NCBI RefSeq assembly: GCF_003399625.1
Contig: NZ_NBXA01000014.1
Location: 115,620-179,619 of the forward strand
Reading direction: 5' to 3'
DNA length: 64,000 nt
Source: Subtercola boreus
Lineage (GTDB): Bacteria > Actinomycetota > Actinomycetes > Actinomycetales > Microbacteriaceae
The position numbers and the translations under genes were made by a program. Below, piece after piece: positions 1 to 9,237 of this stretch (positions are counted from its first letter, which is position 1; each line of letters opens with the position of its first letter). A model generated the notes under the pieces. It was given only the letters and a program-made list of their open reading frames with translations. It was not told the origin of the DNA and did not search any database.

Positions 1-2690
1 GCGCCGACCTCCGCCTCGTCCTTCCTGCGGTCTTCTGCTGGCTGGTGGCGGGCCTGCTCGTCGGGGTGCCGCGGCTTCTGCTTCCCGATCTCGCCGGGTG
101 GTGCGCAGCCGGGCTCTTCGGGGTGGCGGTCCTGCTCGTCGTCCTGGTGCTGCTGCTCTCGCGCGAACCGCGTCGCCGACGGTACGCCGCCCGACGGCTT
201 CGCGCCGCCCGCCCGCTGAGCGCCGGGCTGGCACTCCACAGTGCGCTGCGGCGGGCGGCGGGAGCCCTCACGCTGATCGCCCTCTGCTGCGCGGCTGGCG
301 GGCTCGTCGCGGCCTGCATCGCCGCACAGCTCCCGGCTCGGCAACCCGTCTCCGTCGCACCGCTGTTCGCGCACACCGTCCGCATGCGGTTGACCGTCAC
401 CTCGGCGCCGGTCGTCACCACGGCCGCTCCATCACCGTTCGGCCCGGCCTCTGCATCGAGCGCTGGCCGAGACCCCGAGACGCGCTCCCCATTCCGGTTC
501 ACCGCCACCGCCTCATCCGTCCGCTCCGGAAGCACCGTCCTCCAGACGCAGATGCCCGTTCTGGTCTTCGTGCAGGCTGCGCCAGGTGCACCCGCACCCG
601 AGATCGGGGAGCAACTCGAGACGTCGGGAACCCTGAAGCCGACGGACGCCGGCGAGAGCGTCGTCGCGCTGCTCTACACAGACAGAGCGCCCCTGTTCGC
701 CGAACCGGCGCCGTGGTATCTCGGCTGGGCGAACGGTCTCCGTGCCTCGTTCCGTCAGAGTGCCGCCGGCCTGCCCGGCGACGGCGGCGAACTCGTTCCG
801 GGGCTCGCCATCGGCGACGTCAGCCTCGTCAGCGATGATCTCGACTCCCAGATGACAGCCAGCGGTCTCAGCCACCTCACCGCAGTCTCGGGAGCGAACT
901 GTGCCATCGTCGTCGCGGCCATCATGCTCCTCGGCGGGCTGCTGGGGTTGTCCAGGCGCGGCAGGATCGTGTTCTCGCTCGCTGTCATGACGGCCTTCGT
1001 CGTGCTCGTCACGCCGTCGTCGAGTGTGCTCCGTGCCGCAGTGATGGCGACCATCGTGCTCATCACGCTTGCATCGGGCCGGCCTCCGAAAGGCCTGCCG
1101 GCGCTTGGGCTGGCAACGATCATCCTGCTCGCCTGTGACCCCTGGCTCGCTCGCAACTATGGCCTCGCGCTGTCCGTGCTCGCCACCGCTGGTCTGCTCG
1201 TCCTGGCAAGGCCGCTCAGCGCTCGGCTGTCGAAGTGGATGCCCGCCACTGTGTCGCTCATCATTGCCGTCCCCCTGGCGGCGCAGCTGGCCTGCCAGCC
1301 CGTACTCCTCCTGCTCACGCCGACGATCTCCACCTACAGCGTCGCCGCCAACCTGCTCGCAGAACCCGCCGCACCGGTCGCGACGGTTCTCGGGTTGATC
1401 TCGTGCATCGTGGCCGCGGTGATCCCGCCCCTCGCCCCGGTCGGCGCCTGGCTCACGTGGGTTCCGGCGTCGTGGATCGCGGGCGTCGCACGGTTCTTCG
1501 CCACGGCACCCGGCAGCAGCCTGCCCTGGCCGCCGGGCTCCGCCGGGATTCTGCTCGTGCTGGTGGCGAGTGCCGCTGCCCTCATCCTGCTTCTGGTTCC
1601 GCCGGGGAGCGAGCGCTCCGCGCCCGGAAAGTCAGGCGACCTCGACACTGACCCCGATTGTCGTGACAGTCGTGGTCAGCGTGGTCAGCGTGGTCAGCGT
1701 GGTCGTCGTGACCGACGTCGTCGATGTAGTCCGCGCGGTCAGCGTGCTCCGCATGGAGGGCTCCGCCGATACGCGATCCGTCACCCGCGCCGCGCCGTGC
1801 GATTCTCGGCGGGCGCTGTCCTCCTTCTCACCGTGGCCGGCTACCTCGGCTCGACGCTCTCCAGCACCCTTCTCCCGGCACAGAGCTGGCCTCCGGACTG
1901 GCAGATCGCCGCCTGCGACATCGGGCAGGGTGACGCAGTGGTCATCCGGAGCGCGCAGCCGGGGCAGCCCGACCGGTTCGCCCTGGTGGATGTCGGGCCC
2001 GACCCGGCACTCCTCACCGTGTGTCTCGACGAACTCGACATCACCGAACTGGATCTGCTCGTTCTGACCCACTACGACCTCGACCATGTCGGCGGGCTCA
2101 GCGCGGTGGTCGGGCGGGTCTCCACGGTGCTGATGGGGCCCGCCGCAGATGCCGGCGACGAAAGGATGGCAGCCACCCTCACGGCGGCCGGAGCCGATGT
2201 GCGCCAAGCGCGTCGCGGTGACTCCGGGATGCTCGGCGACATCGGCTGGAAGGTGTTGTGGCCGCAGGTGGACACGCTCCTCCGTGGCAACGACGCGAGC
2301 GTCACCGTGCAGTTCTCCGGGCAGATCGACTCGATCTTCCTCGGCGATCTCGGGGAGGATTCGCAGCGGCTGCTCGCGCACACCAGTGCCCTCACCGGGC
2401 TGCCGGGCGATGCGCTTCCCGATGAAGACGTCGTCAAGGTCGCCCATCACGGCAGCGCCGACCAGAGCGAGTCGCTCTATCAGGCGCTTCGGGCGGAGGT
2501 CGGCCTGGTGTCTGTCGGAGCAGGCAACAGATACGGGCATCCGACCGACCGCCTGCTCGGAATCCTCACCCGCGCAGGCACGGCGGCATACCGAACCGAC
2601 CTCCTGGGGATGATCGTGCTGGCGCCGTGCCCGGAGGGGATCATCGTGTGGTCGGAGGGTCAGGCTAGGGTTGAAGCCAGAAAGAAGTGA
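1..2690 (+). CDS. comEC: ComEC/Rec2 DNA-uptake channel, 5' end outside window
   Basis: Inner-membrane channel that carries transforming single-stranded DNA into the cytoplasm. The frame is open to the left edge (codons from base 3), so the GTG at 45 is probably internal and about 895 residues are visible. N-terminal hydrophobic segments are followed by an OB-like region, then the multi-pass Competence domain (roughly bases 850-1620). A C-terminal metallo-beta-lactamase-like domain follows, with the motif HYDLDH near 2070-2087 and AHHGS near 2444. Between the membrane and lactamase domains lies an Arg/Gly/Gln-rich linker encoded by 9-base tandem repeats (about 1675-1720). It lies directly upstream of holA, the usual bacterial order. 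No comEA is visible because the window starts inside the gene. The family call is firm; whether the strain is transformable is unknown. Confidence 0.93.
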   Translation, partial: ADLRLVLPAVFCWLVAGLLVGVPRLLLPDLAGWCAAGLFGVAVLLVVLVLLLSREPRRRRYAARRLRAARPLSAGLALHSALRRAAGALTLIALCCAAGGLVAACIAAQLPARQPVSVAPLFAHTVRMRLTVTSAPVVTTAAPSPFGPASASSAGRDPETRSPFRFTATASSVRSGSTVLQTQMPVLVFVQAAPGAPAPEIGEQLETSGTLKPTDAGESVVALLYTDRAPLFAEPAPWYLGWANGLRASFRQSAAGLPGDGGELVPGLAIGDVSLVSDDLDSQMTASGLSHLTAVSGANCAIVVAAIMLLGGLLGLSRRGRIVFSLAVMTAFVVLVTPSSSVLRAAVMATIVLITLASGRPPKGLPALGLATIILLACDPWLARNYGLALSVLATAGLLVLARPLSARLSKWMPATVSLIIAVPLAAQLACQPVLLLLTPTISTYSVAANLLAEPAAPVATVLGLISCIVAAVIPPLAPVGAWLTWVPASWIAGVARFFATAPGSSLPWPPGSAGILLVLVASAAALILLLVPPGSERSAPGKSGDLDTDPDCRDSRGQRGQRGQRGRRDRRRRCSPRGQRAPHGGLRRYAIRHPRRAVRFSAGAVLLLTVAGYLGSTLSSTLLPAQSWPPDWQIAACDIGQGDAVVIRSAQPGQPDRFALVDVGPDPALLTVCLDELDITELDLLVLTHYDLDHVGGLSAVVGRVSTVLMGPAADAGDERMAATLTAAGADVRQARRGDSGMLGDIGWKVLWPQVDTLLRGNDASVTVQFSGQIDSIFLGDLGEDSQRLLAHTSALTGLPGDALPDEDVVKVAHHGSADQSESLYQALRAEVGLVSVGAGNRYGHPTDRLLGILTRAGTAAYRTDLLGMIVLAPCPEGIIVWSEGQARVEARKK

Positions 2691-2697
2691 GGGTGTT

Positions 2698-3774
2698 GTG
2701 GCTGCTGTGAGAGGGTCACGGTCGGGTTCGGCTCGTGGCGGTTCGGGTGGCGGAGGGGCCGCCAAGGGGTCGTCGAAGGCACCCGCCCCCGTCATCCCGC
2801 AACTCTCCTGGGAGCAGATCCGTCCGGCCTCGGTCGTGCTCGTCTCGGGTACGGAGACATTCCTTGCGGAGCGCGCGATCCGGCAGCTGCGCGACCTTCT
2901 GAAGGCCGAAGACCCGAGCCTCGAGATCGTCGACATCGACGCCTCCGGTTATGCGCCCGGCGAACTCCTCACCATGGCGAGCCCGTCGCTGTTCGGGGAA
3001 CCCCGGATGATCAGGGTGTCCTCCGTCGAGAAGTGCACCGACGCGTTCATCGCGGAGACGGTCGAGTACCTGGGGTATCCGGCCGACGACACCACCGTCG
3101 TGCTGCGGCACGGTGGGGGAGTGCGGGGCAAACGACTGCTCGACGCTGTGCGAGCGAGCACGGGCGACGTCGTCGAGGTGGTCTGCGCAGAACTCAAGAA
3201 GGACTCGGAGCGTTACGACTTCGCGGTGGCCGAGTTCAGGGCGGCCGGCCGACGGGTGACGCCGAGTGCCGTGCGTGCTCTGGTCTCCGCCTTCACCGAC
3301 GACCTGGCCGAACTGTCGAGCGCCTGCGGCCAGCTCATCGCCGACACCAGCGACGAGATTACCGAGGTCACCGTCGAGAAGTACTACTCGGGGCGGGTGG
3401 AGACGAACGCCTTCGCGGTGGCCGACAGCGCCATCGCCGGTCACTACGGCGAGGCGTTGACGCTCCTGAGGCACGCCCTCGCCACGGGTGCCGACCCAGT
3501 GCCCATGGTGGCCGCCTTCGCAATGAAGCTCCGCACGATGGCCAAGGTGCTCGGCTCCCGGGGCGGCGGCGGGCAGCTCGCGGGCCAGCTCGGCCTCGCC
3601 CCGTGGCAGATCGACCGGGCACGGCGCGACCTTCAGGGCTGGACGGGGGAGGGCCTCGGCCGCAGCATCCAGATCCTGGCCGAGACCGACGAGAACATCA
3701 AGGGCGGCAGCCGCGACCCGGTCTACTCCCTCGAGCGGATGATCGCCACCATCGCCTCTCGCGGCGAGCACTGA
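2698..3774 (+). CDS. holA: DNA polymerase III subunit delta
   Basis: Clamp-loader delta subunit that opens the beta sliding clamp. The 358-residue product matches the family length. An in-frame TTG at 2671 exists, but GTG 2698 is preferred: it follows a GAGG Shine-Dalgarno at 2689-2692 and lies 7 bases after the comEC stop, implying co-transcription. Typical HolA features are the early LVSGTETFLAERAI segment, the region ending in FGEPRMIRV, and the C-terminal helical collar domain. The N-terminal 30 residues are Gly/Ser/Ala-rich and probably disordered. Its stop codon lies inside an 18-base tandem repeat, described separately. Confidence 0.93.
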   Translation: MAAVRGSRSGSARGGSGGGGAAKGSSKAPAPVIPQLSWEQIRPASVVLVSGTETFLAERAIRQLRDLLKAEDPSLEIVDIDASGYAPGELLTMASPSLFGEPRMIRVSSVEKCTDAFIAETVEYLGYPADDTTVVLRHGGGVRGKRLLDAVRASTGDVVEVVCAELKKDSERYDFAVAEFRAAGRRVTPSAVRALVSAFTDDLAELSSACGQLIADTSDEITEVTVEKYYSGRVETNAFAVADSAIAGHYGEALTLLRHALATGADPVPMVAAFAMKLRTMAKVLGSRGGGGQLAGQLGLAPWQIDRARRDLQGWTGEGLGRSIQILAETDENIKGGSRDPVYSLERMIATIASRGEH

Positions 3775-3823
3775 CCCCCGACCACCCACTGCCCCCCGCC
3801 CACCCACTGACCCCCGCCCACCC
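3770..3823. repeat. 18-bp tandem repeat (3 copies) spanning the holA stop
   Basis: Three near-identical 18-base units of the form ACTGMCCCCCGMCCACCC lie at 3770-3787, 3788-3805 and 3806-3823. The first contains the holA TGA (3772-3774). Copies differ at two positions. The block is non-coding and very C-rich. It belongs to a set of short tandem repeats anchored at gene 3' ends in this window. Confidence 0.85.
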
Positions 3824-3840
3824 ACAGGCGCGAAGCGCAG

Positions 3841-3866
3841 AAAGGCCCCGCCGGAGCGGGGCCTTT
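3841..3866. terminator. Bidirectional intrinsic terminator between holA and rpsT
   Basis: Perfect inverted repeat AAAGGCCCCGC - CGGA - GCGGGGCCTTT, with A/T tracts at both ends. It would serve the convergent holA (+) and rpsT (-) transcripts. Confidence 0.85.
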
Positions 3867-3910
3867 CGAAGCTGGTACAGCGGAGCGCGAGAAGCGCGCG
3901 CGGAGCGAGA

Positions 3911-4174
3911 CTAGCTCAGCGCAGCGACCGACTTGCTGATCGACGACTTGCGGTTGGCAGCCTGGTTCTTGTGGATGACGCCCTTGCTGGCCGCCTTGTC
4001 GAGCTTCTTGCTCGCCAGGGTCAGCGCGGCAGCGGCCTTCTCCCGGTCGCCGGCGGCAACGCTCGACTTGACGGCGCGGATGGCCGTCTTCAGCTCGCTC
4101 TTGACGGCCTTGTTGCGCTCGTGGGCCTTCGCGTTGGTGCCGATGCGCTTGATCTGGGACTTGATGTTTGCCAC
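3911..4174 (-). CDS. rpsT: 30S ribosomal protein S20
   Basis: Small-subunit protein that binds 16S rRNA. The product is 87 residues, lysine/alanine-rich and starts [11 protein letters not shown], as is standard for S20. The start is GTG at 4174, behind an AGAGGG Shine-Dalgarno about 8 bases upstream on the minus strand. It is transcribed divergently from the aminotransferase at 4362. A TACAGA -10-like hexamer lies further upstream on the minus strand, around 4200. Confidence 0.97.
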   Translation of the reverse strand: MANIKSQIKRIGTNAKAHERNKAVKSELKTAIRAVKSSVAAGDREKAAAALTLASKKLDKAASKGVIHKNQAANRKSSISKSVAALS

Positions 4175-4348
4175 TGAACTACCCTCTGTATCTGTTGGTC
4201 TGTAAATGTTCGACGTGATGAATCGCAGCCCGCGCAGACGAATGACCGGATCACGACGTGGGAACGGCGATGAAATGGAGCGTCTCGGGCGCGGCTACGG
4301 AAGCCAAGGGTCAACATTACCAGTAGCCAGCGTGAACGACAAACATAC

Positions 4349-4354
4349 TAGCGT
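4349..4354 (+). promoter_or_regulatory. -10 element of a predicted leaderless transcript
   Basis: TAGCGT (TANNNT form) ends 7 bases before the ATG at 4362, so transcription would begin at or beside the start codon. There is no Shine-Dalgarno. The same hexamer occurs at the same place before ftsK. Confidence 0.6.
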
Positions 4355-4361
4355 TGTGGGC

Positions 4362-5510
4362 ATGCCCAGTCTTGCTGCCCATATGGACTCCGTTCCGCCT
4401 TCCGGCATCCGGCGCATCTTCGAGCTTGCGCAGTCGCTCGACGATGTCGTGTTCCTGGCGGTCGGCGAACCGGATGTGGCGGTCGCGCCGCACATCCTCG
4501 AAGCGGCAGAGCGCGCCTGGCAGGCCGACGACACCGACTACACCCCGAACGGCGGTATCCCCGAGCTCCGCGAGGCCATCGTCGCCAAACTCGGCGCCCA
4601 GAACGGCATCCGCGTCGACACCGAGCAGGTCTGGGTGACGAACGGCGGCATGCACGCCCTCTATCTCGCCATGACGCTGGCGCTCGGTCCGGGCGAGGAG
4701 GTACTCATCCCCGATCCCGGCTACTCGACGTTCGCCATGAACGCCCGGATGATCTCCGCCGTGCCGGTGCCGTACACCCTGAAGCGTTCCAACGATTTCC
4801 TCCCCGACCTCGACGAACTCGAACGCCTCGTCACCGACCGCACGCGGATGATCATCATCAACTCACCGTCGAACCCTCTCGGGGCGATCTTTCCGAAGCC
4901 GGTCATCCAGAGCCTGCTGGCATTTGCGAAGAAGCACGACCTCTGGATCCTCAGCGACGAGGTCTACGAGTGCTTCACCTACGGCGCACTGCACACGAGC
5001 GTCGCCTCGCTCGACACCGATGACCGGGTCTTCTCCGTCTTCTCGCTCTCGAAGACCTATGCCCTCACCGGAGCACGGATCGGGTACCTCGTGACCCCGC
5101 CCGGCATGGCAGCCCTGATGCGATCGGCGCAGGAGGCCATGATCAGTTGCATCAACACCCCCACCCAGCGTGCGGCCGTTGCAGCCATCACCGGACCGCA
5201 GGAGCACGTCGTCGCCGCAGCTGCCCACTACCGCGAGAATCTCGGGGTGGCGACGCGCCTGCTCGACGAACTCGGGATCGGGTATCTCGAGCCGTCCGGT
5301 GCCTTCTATCTGTGGGTGGATGTCTCGTACGCGACGAATGGCGACGTCGCCGAGTGGGCGGAACGGTTCCTGCTCGAGCAGCGCGTCGCCGTCGCCCCCG
5401 GCAGCGCGTTCGGCCGTCATGGCGAGGGCTGGATCCGCCTGTGCGTGGCCGCCTCCCCGCACGACATCGAGACGGGCATCCGTCGCCTGCCGCACCCGCC
5501 CCGCGCCTGA
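4362..5510 (+). CDS. Class I/II pyridoxal-phosphate aminotransferase
   Basis: AspC-like fold-type I aminotransferase of 382 residues; the substrate cannot be told from sequence. Visible motifs are NPSNPLG, the DEVYE segment, and SLSKTYALTGARIGYL, where Lys231 should form the Schiff base with PLP. A C-terminal Arg in the GEGWIRLC stretch would bind the substrate carboxylate. The frame is open upstream to an ATG at 4206, but the extra 52 residues look non-coding. ATG 4362 begins the family-typical MPSLAAHMDSVPPSGIR and follows a -10 element directly. It is monocistronic, with a large palindrome downstream. Confidence 0.88.
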   Translation: MPSLAAHMDSVPPSGIRRIFELAQSLDDVVFLAVGEPDVAVAPHILEAAERAWQADDTDYTPNGGIPELREAIVAKLGAQNGIRVDTEQVWVTNGGMHALYLAMTLALGPGEEVLIPDPGYSTFAMNARMISAVPVPYTLKRSNDFLPDLDELERLVTDRTRMIIINSPSNPLGAIFPKPVIQSLLAFAKKHDLWILSDEVYECFTYGALHTSVASLDTDDRVFSVFSLSKTYALTGARIGYLVTPPGMAALMRSAQEAMISCINTPTQRAAVAAITGPQEHVVAAAAHYRENLGVATRLLDELGIGYLEPSGAFYLWVDVSYATNGDVAEWAERFLLEQRVAVAPGSAFGRHGEGWIRLCVAASPHDIETGIRRLPHPPRA

Positions 5511-5553
5511 CCTGCCGCCCACTGCCGCCGCCCCCCGCCGGCCTCGCAGCCAC

Positions 5554-5614
5554 ATCGACTCACCGAAAACTGTCGCTATCGCAGCTTCTTACCGACAGTT
5601 TTCGGTGAGTCGAT
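5554..5614. repeat. Perfect 22-bp palindrome with 17-nt loop
   Basis: The arms at 5554-5575 and 5593-5614 are exact reverse complements over 22 bases, beginning ATCGACTCACC and ending GGTGAGTCGAT. The element sits between two convergent genes. It could act as a bidirectional terminator, but it lacks a T tract outside the stem and is much longer and less GC-rich than the other terminators here. A dispersed palindromic repeat is an alternative. Confidence 0.9.
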
Positions 5615-5633
5615 CCGGTCGGGCGAGGCCGGA

Positions 5634-6545
5634 TCAGGCCGCGTAGGATCCGGTGCGCAGTTCGTCGAGGAGGGAGGGGCCCTTCGGTTCCCAGCCCAGG
5701 TCGCGGCGTGCGGCCGATCCGGTGGCCTGCTGGTCGAGCAGCAGCGCCTCGGCGAAGGGCTTTCCGAGCATCCCGTACATCTCCTCATCCGTCGACGGCG
5801 AGACGCGGCCCTCGAGCCCGGCAGCGGTCGCGGCCGCCTCGCCGAGCTGGCGCACGGTGGGGTTCTCCCCGCCTGCACCGAGGTAGACGCTCCCGGCCGC
5901 CGCGCGATCGAACGCGAGGATGTAGAGCGCGGCGAGGTCGTCTACGAACACCGTGCTCCAGTGCTGATCCCCGCTGCCGATCAGCTTGAGTGACGATTCA
6001 CCCGAGGCACCGGTCTCCCCGGAGACGACCGTCGTGCGCGGCGCCTGAACGAGCATGTTCGGGATGCCCTGGCCGTAGCCGTAGACGATTCCGGGCATGA
6101 TCAGGGTCGTCCTCACCCCTTCGGCGTCGAGCACCCGCTGTTCGACGCCTCCGCGCCAGGCAGTGATCGCCGGCGGGTCCTGGGGCGAGGACTCGGTCAG
6201 CTCGGCACCGTTGCCGAGAACCCAGATGCCGCCGGTGTGCACGTACGGCTTGTCGCTTCCCTCGAGACCCGCGAGCACGGCGGTGACAAGGGCGTCGTCG
6301 ATGGCGGCGCTGGTCTCGTCGCCGGGGGAGGCGACATGAATCACTCCGTCACTCTGGCGTGCCTGCTCTTCGAGCAGCCGTGTGTCGGTGATGTCGCCGA
6401 CCACGGCGTGCGCTCCGAGCTCGCTCACGGTGGCCGCTTTCTCGCCCGAGCGGACGAGCGCTGTCACCTCTCGCCCGTCGGCCAGGAGCTGGCGGAGGAT
6501 TGCTGAACCTATGAAGCCGGTCGCGCCGGTCAGAAAGATAGTCAT
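5634..6545 (-). CDS. NAD(P)-dependent SDR/epimerase-family protein
   Basis: Extended or atypical short-chain dehydrogenase/NAD-dependent epimerase of 303 residues; substrate unknown. The Rossmann dinucleotide motif GATGFIG is at residues 7-13, followed by the ITD segment of the NmrA/epimerase class (Gly-rich loop, then an acidic residue after the third strand). The start is set at ATG 6545 (MTIFLTGATG), because the upstream in-frame extension to 6650 has no family resemblance. It converges on the aminotransferase and diverges from lepA. No partner genes suggest a pathway. Confidence 0.8.
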   Translation of the reverse strand: MTIFLTGATGFIGSAILRQLLADGREVTALVRSGEKAATVSELGAHAVVGDITDTRLLEEQARQSDGVIHVASPGDETSAAIDDALVTAVLAGLEGSDKPYVHTGGIWVLGNGAELTESSPQDPPAITAWRGGVEQRVLDAEGVRTTLIMPGIVYGYGQGIPNMLVQAPRTTVVSGETGASGESSLKLIGSGDQHWSTVFVDDLAALYILAFDRAAAGSVYLGAGGENPTVRQLGEAAATAAGLEGRVSPSTDEEMYGMLGKPFAEALLLDQQATGSAARRDLGWEPKGPSLLDELRTGSYAA

Positions 6546-6633
6546 GCCGTCATTCAACTCGTCCACAGGCCAAAGATTCCCGCTTGCTCTGCACAGGATC
6601 GGAGGCCGGGAGCCGCCGGGCGCATCTGTCTCG

Positions 6634-6639
6634 TAAACT
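6634..6639 (+). promoter_or_regulatory. -10 element upstream of lepA
   Basis: TAAACT, the hexamer also used before hisC and pheS, lies 58 bases ahead of the lepA GTG. It would give a leader of about 50 bases carrying the Shine-Dalgarno. No clear -35 was found. Confidence 0.4.
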
Positions 6640-6697
6640 TCTGTGAGCACTTCTCCAGCATCACCCGAAGCAGAACCGTCACAACCATGAGGAACGC

Positions 6698-8548
6698 GTG
6701 AGCCCCAGAGCAGTACAGGAACTCCAGCCGGCGTCGACCGACCCCGCGTTCATCCGCAACTTCTGCATCATCGCGCACATCGACCACGGCAAGTCGACCC
6801 TGGCCGACCGCATGCTGCAGATCACCGGTGTGGTCAGCGATCGCGACATGCGCGCCCAGTACCTCGACCGCATGGACATCGAGCGCGAGCGCGGCATCAC
6901 GATCAAGAGCCAGGCCGTGCGCATGCCCTGGGCCCAGAACGGCCAGACCTACGCGCTCAACATGATCGACACCCCCGGCCACGTCGACTTCACCTACGAG
7001 GTCAGCCGGTCACTGGCGGCCTGCGAGGGCGCGATCCTGCTGGTGGATGCCGCACAGGGCATCGAGGCGCAGACCCTCGCCAACCTCTACCTCGCGCTCG
7101 ACAACGACCTGAAGATCATCCCGGTGCTCAACAAGATCGACCTCCCGGCCGCCGACCCCGACAAGTACGCTGAAGAACTCGCCGGCCTCATCGGTGGCAA
7201 AGCTGAAGACGTGCTGCGGGTCAGCGGCAAGACCGGAATGGGCGTCGAGGAGCTGCTCGACCTCGTCGTCGAGAGCATTCCGGCACCCGTGGGCGACATC
7301 GATGCCCCGCCCCGCGCGATGATCTTCGACTCGGTCTACGACGCCTACCGCGGCGTGATCACGTACGTGCGCATGATCGACGGCAAGCTCACGCCTCGCG
7401 AGAAGATCATGATGATGAGCACCAAGTCCACCCACGAGGTGCTGGAGATCGGCGTGAGTTCTCCCGAGCCCACCCCCAGCAAGGGCCTGGCCGTCGGCGA
7501 GGTCGGTTACCTGATCACCGGCGTGAAGGATGTGCGGCTGTCGAAGGTGGGCGACACGGTCACCACGCACCTCCGCCCGGCGACGGTCGCGCTGAAGGGG
7601 TACTCCGAGCCGAAGCCGATGGTGTTCTCCGGGCTCTACCCGATCGACGGCTCCGACTACCCGATCCTCCGCGAAGCGCTCGACAAGCTGAAGCTCAGCG
7701 ATGCTGCCCTCGTGTACGAACCGGAGACCTCTGTGGCGCTCGGTTTCGGCTTCCGCTGCGGATTCCTCGGGCTGCTGCACCTCGAGATCATCACCGAACG
7801 CCTCGAACGCGAGTTCAACCTCGACCTCATCGCCACTGCCCCGAGCGTGATCTACGAGGTGACCACCGATGACAGGAAGACGGTGACCGTCACCAACCCG
7901 AGCGAGTTCCCCGGCGGCAAGATCAAGAGTGTCAGCGAGCCCATGGTGAAGGCGTCGATCCTGGCGCCGAAGGACTACGTCGGTACGATCATGGAGCTCT
8001 GCCAGGGCCGCCGCGGCAGCCTCGACGGCATGGAGTATGTCGGTACCGACCGGGTCGAGTTGCACTACCACATGCCCCTCGGCGAGATCGTGTTCGACTT
8101 CTTCGACCACCTCAAGAGCCGCACGCAGGGCTACGCGAGCCTCGACTACGAGCCCATCGGCGAGCAGGAGGCCGACCTGGTTAAGGTCGACATCCTGCTG
8201 CAGGGCGAGGCGGTCGACGCCTTCAGCGCCATCGTGCACCGGGACAAGGCGTACGCGTACGGCGTGCTGATGACGGAGCGGCTGAAGAAGCTGATTCCGC
8301 GCCAGCAGTTCGACGTGCCCATCCAGGCAGCCATCGGCGCCCGCATCATCGCTCGCGAGTCGATCAGTGCGATCCGCAAAGACGTTCTCGCCAAGTGTTA
8401 CGGCGGTGACATCACCCGGAAGCGCAAACTGCTGGAGAAGCAGAAGGAGGGCAAGAAGCGCATGAAGATGGTGGGCCGCGTGGAGGTTCCGCAGGAGGCG
8501 TTCATCGCTGCCCTCAGCGGCGACACCGAGACGAAAGACAAGAAGTAG
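6698..8548 (+). CDS. lepA: Elongation factor 4 (back-translocating GTPase LepA)
   Basis: Ribosome-associated GTPase of 616 residues, the standard LepA length. The G1 loop AHIDHGKST is at residues 26-34; the DTPGHVDF and NKIDLP motifs follow in order. Domain II, the EF-G-like domains and the LepA-specific C-terminal domain (ending [18 protein letters not shown]) are intact. GTG 6698 is chosen for the GAGGA Shine-Dalgarno 4-8 bases upstream. It is followed at 9 bases by a DUF1990 gene and then hemW, probably one operon. Confidence 0.97.
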   Translation: MSPRAVQELQPASTDPAFIRNFCIIAHIDHGKSTLADRMLQITGVVSDRDMRAQYLDRMDIERERGITIKSQAVRMPWAQNGQTYALNMIDTPGHVDFTYEVSRSLAACEGAILLVDAAQGIEAQTLANLYLALDNDLKIIPVLNKIDLPAADPDKYAEELAGLIGGKAEDVLRVSGKTGMGVEELLDLVVESIPAPVGDIDAPPRAMIFDSVYDAYRGVITYVRMIDGKLTPREKIMMMSTKSTHEVLEIGVSSPEPTPSKGLAVGEVGYLITGVKDVRLSKVGDTVTTHLRPATVALKGYSEPKPMVFSGLYPIDGSDYPILREALDKLKLSDAALVYEPETSVALGFGFRCGFLGLLHLEIITERLEREFNLDLIATAPSVIYEVTTDDRKTVTVTNPSEFPGGKIKSVSEPMVKASILAPKDYVGTIMELCQGRRGSLDGMEYVGTDRVELHYHMPLGEIVFDFFDHLKSRTQGYASLDYEPIGEQEADLVKVDILLQGEAVDAFSAIVHRDKAYAYGVLMTERLKKLIPRQQFDVPIQAAIGARIIARESISAIRKDVLAKCYGGDITRKRKLLEKQKEGKKRMKMVGRVEVPQEAFIAALSGDTETKDKK

Positions 8549-8556
8549 AGCCGGCC

Positions 8557-9225
8557 ATGCCGACAGAGGAACGCCGTACCCGGGCCACCCACAGCGGGCA
8601 GGCGCTCACCTATGCTGCCATCGGGGCGAGCCAGGCAGACGATCTGATGTACTACCCGCCGAAGGGGTTCAAGCCCTTCCAGGCACGGGCGCGGCTCGGC
8701 TCGGGAGACGAACGGTTCCAGTCGGCGGCCGAGGCGATCCTCACATGGGGCATCCAGCGCGGCAGCGGCATGACAGTGCAGAACATCGAACTGCCGGTCT
8801 CGAGCGACACCGACTATATCGGGCTCGTCTACGACGCGAGCGGCCAGCCGATCTCCCCCCGCCAGCCCGATGAGGGTTTCGTCTACACCGAAGACGGTAC
8901 GCCGCACGTGTCGCCGGGCGTCACAGCCGAACTCGTCGTGCAGGTGTTCGGGGTGAAGTTCACCGCGCCGGTGCGGGTGGTGTCGGTGACGACGGATGCC
9001 CACCGTGTGGGTTTCGCCTACGGTACCCTTCCCGGGCATCCGGAGATCGGCGAGGAGAGCTTCATGGTGGAGCAGCACGACGACGGCGCGGTCTGGCTGG
9101 TCATCCGCAGCTTCTCGCGCCCCAGCACGTGGTACTACCGGCTGGGCACCCCGTTCCTGCGTTGGCAGCAGCGAAAGGCCACCCGGCAGTACCTCCGCGC
9201 CCTGCTCCCGGCCCGCACGGCATGA
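8557..9225 (+). CDS. DUF1990 family protein
   Basis: A 222-residue protein of a family known mainly from actinobacteria and plants, with no established biochemical role. The C-terminal signature is clear: GFAYGTLPGHPEIGEESF, followed by a segment resembling a START/SRPBCC-like fold with SFSRPSTWYYRLG. No signal peptide or membrane segment is seen. It sits 8 bases after lepA and 12 before hemW, so it is likely co-transcribed. That position does not by itself show a function. Confidence 0.85.
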   Translation: MPTEERRTRATHSGQALTYAAIGASQADDLMYYPPKGFKPFQARARLGSGDERFQSAAEAILTWGIQRGSGMTVQNIELPVSSDTDYIGLVYDASGQPISPRQPDEGFVYTEDGTPHVSPGVTAELVVQVFGVKFTAPVRVVSVTTDAHRVGFAYGTLPGHPEIGEESFMVEQHDDGAVWLVIRSFSRPSTWYYRLGTPFLRWQQRKATRQYLRALLPARTA

Positions 9226-9237
9226 CGGTCGGCGCCC

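Noticed and set aside
4206..4361. Longer N-terminus for the aminotransferase
   Set aside because: The extra residues are Arg/Gly-rich, unlike the family, and overlap the rpsT promoter region. A leaderless -10 fits ATG 4362.
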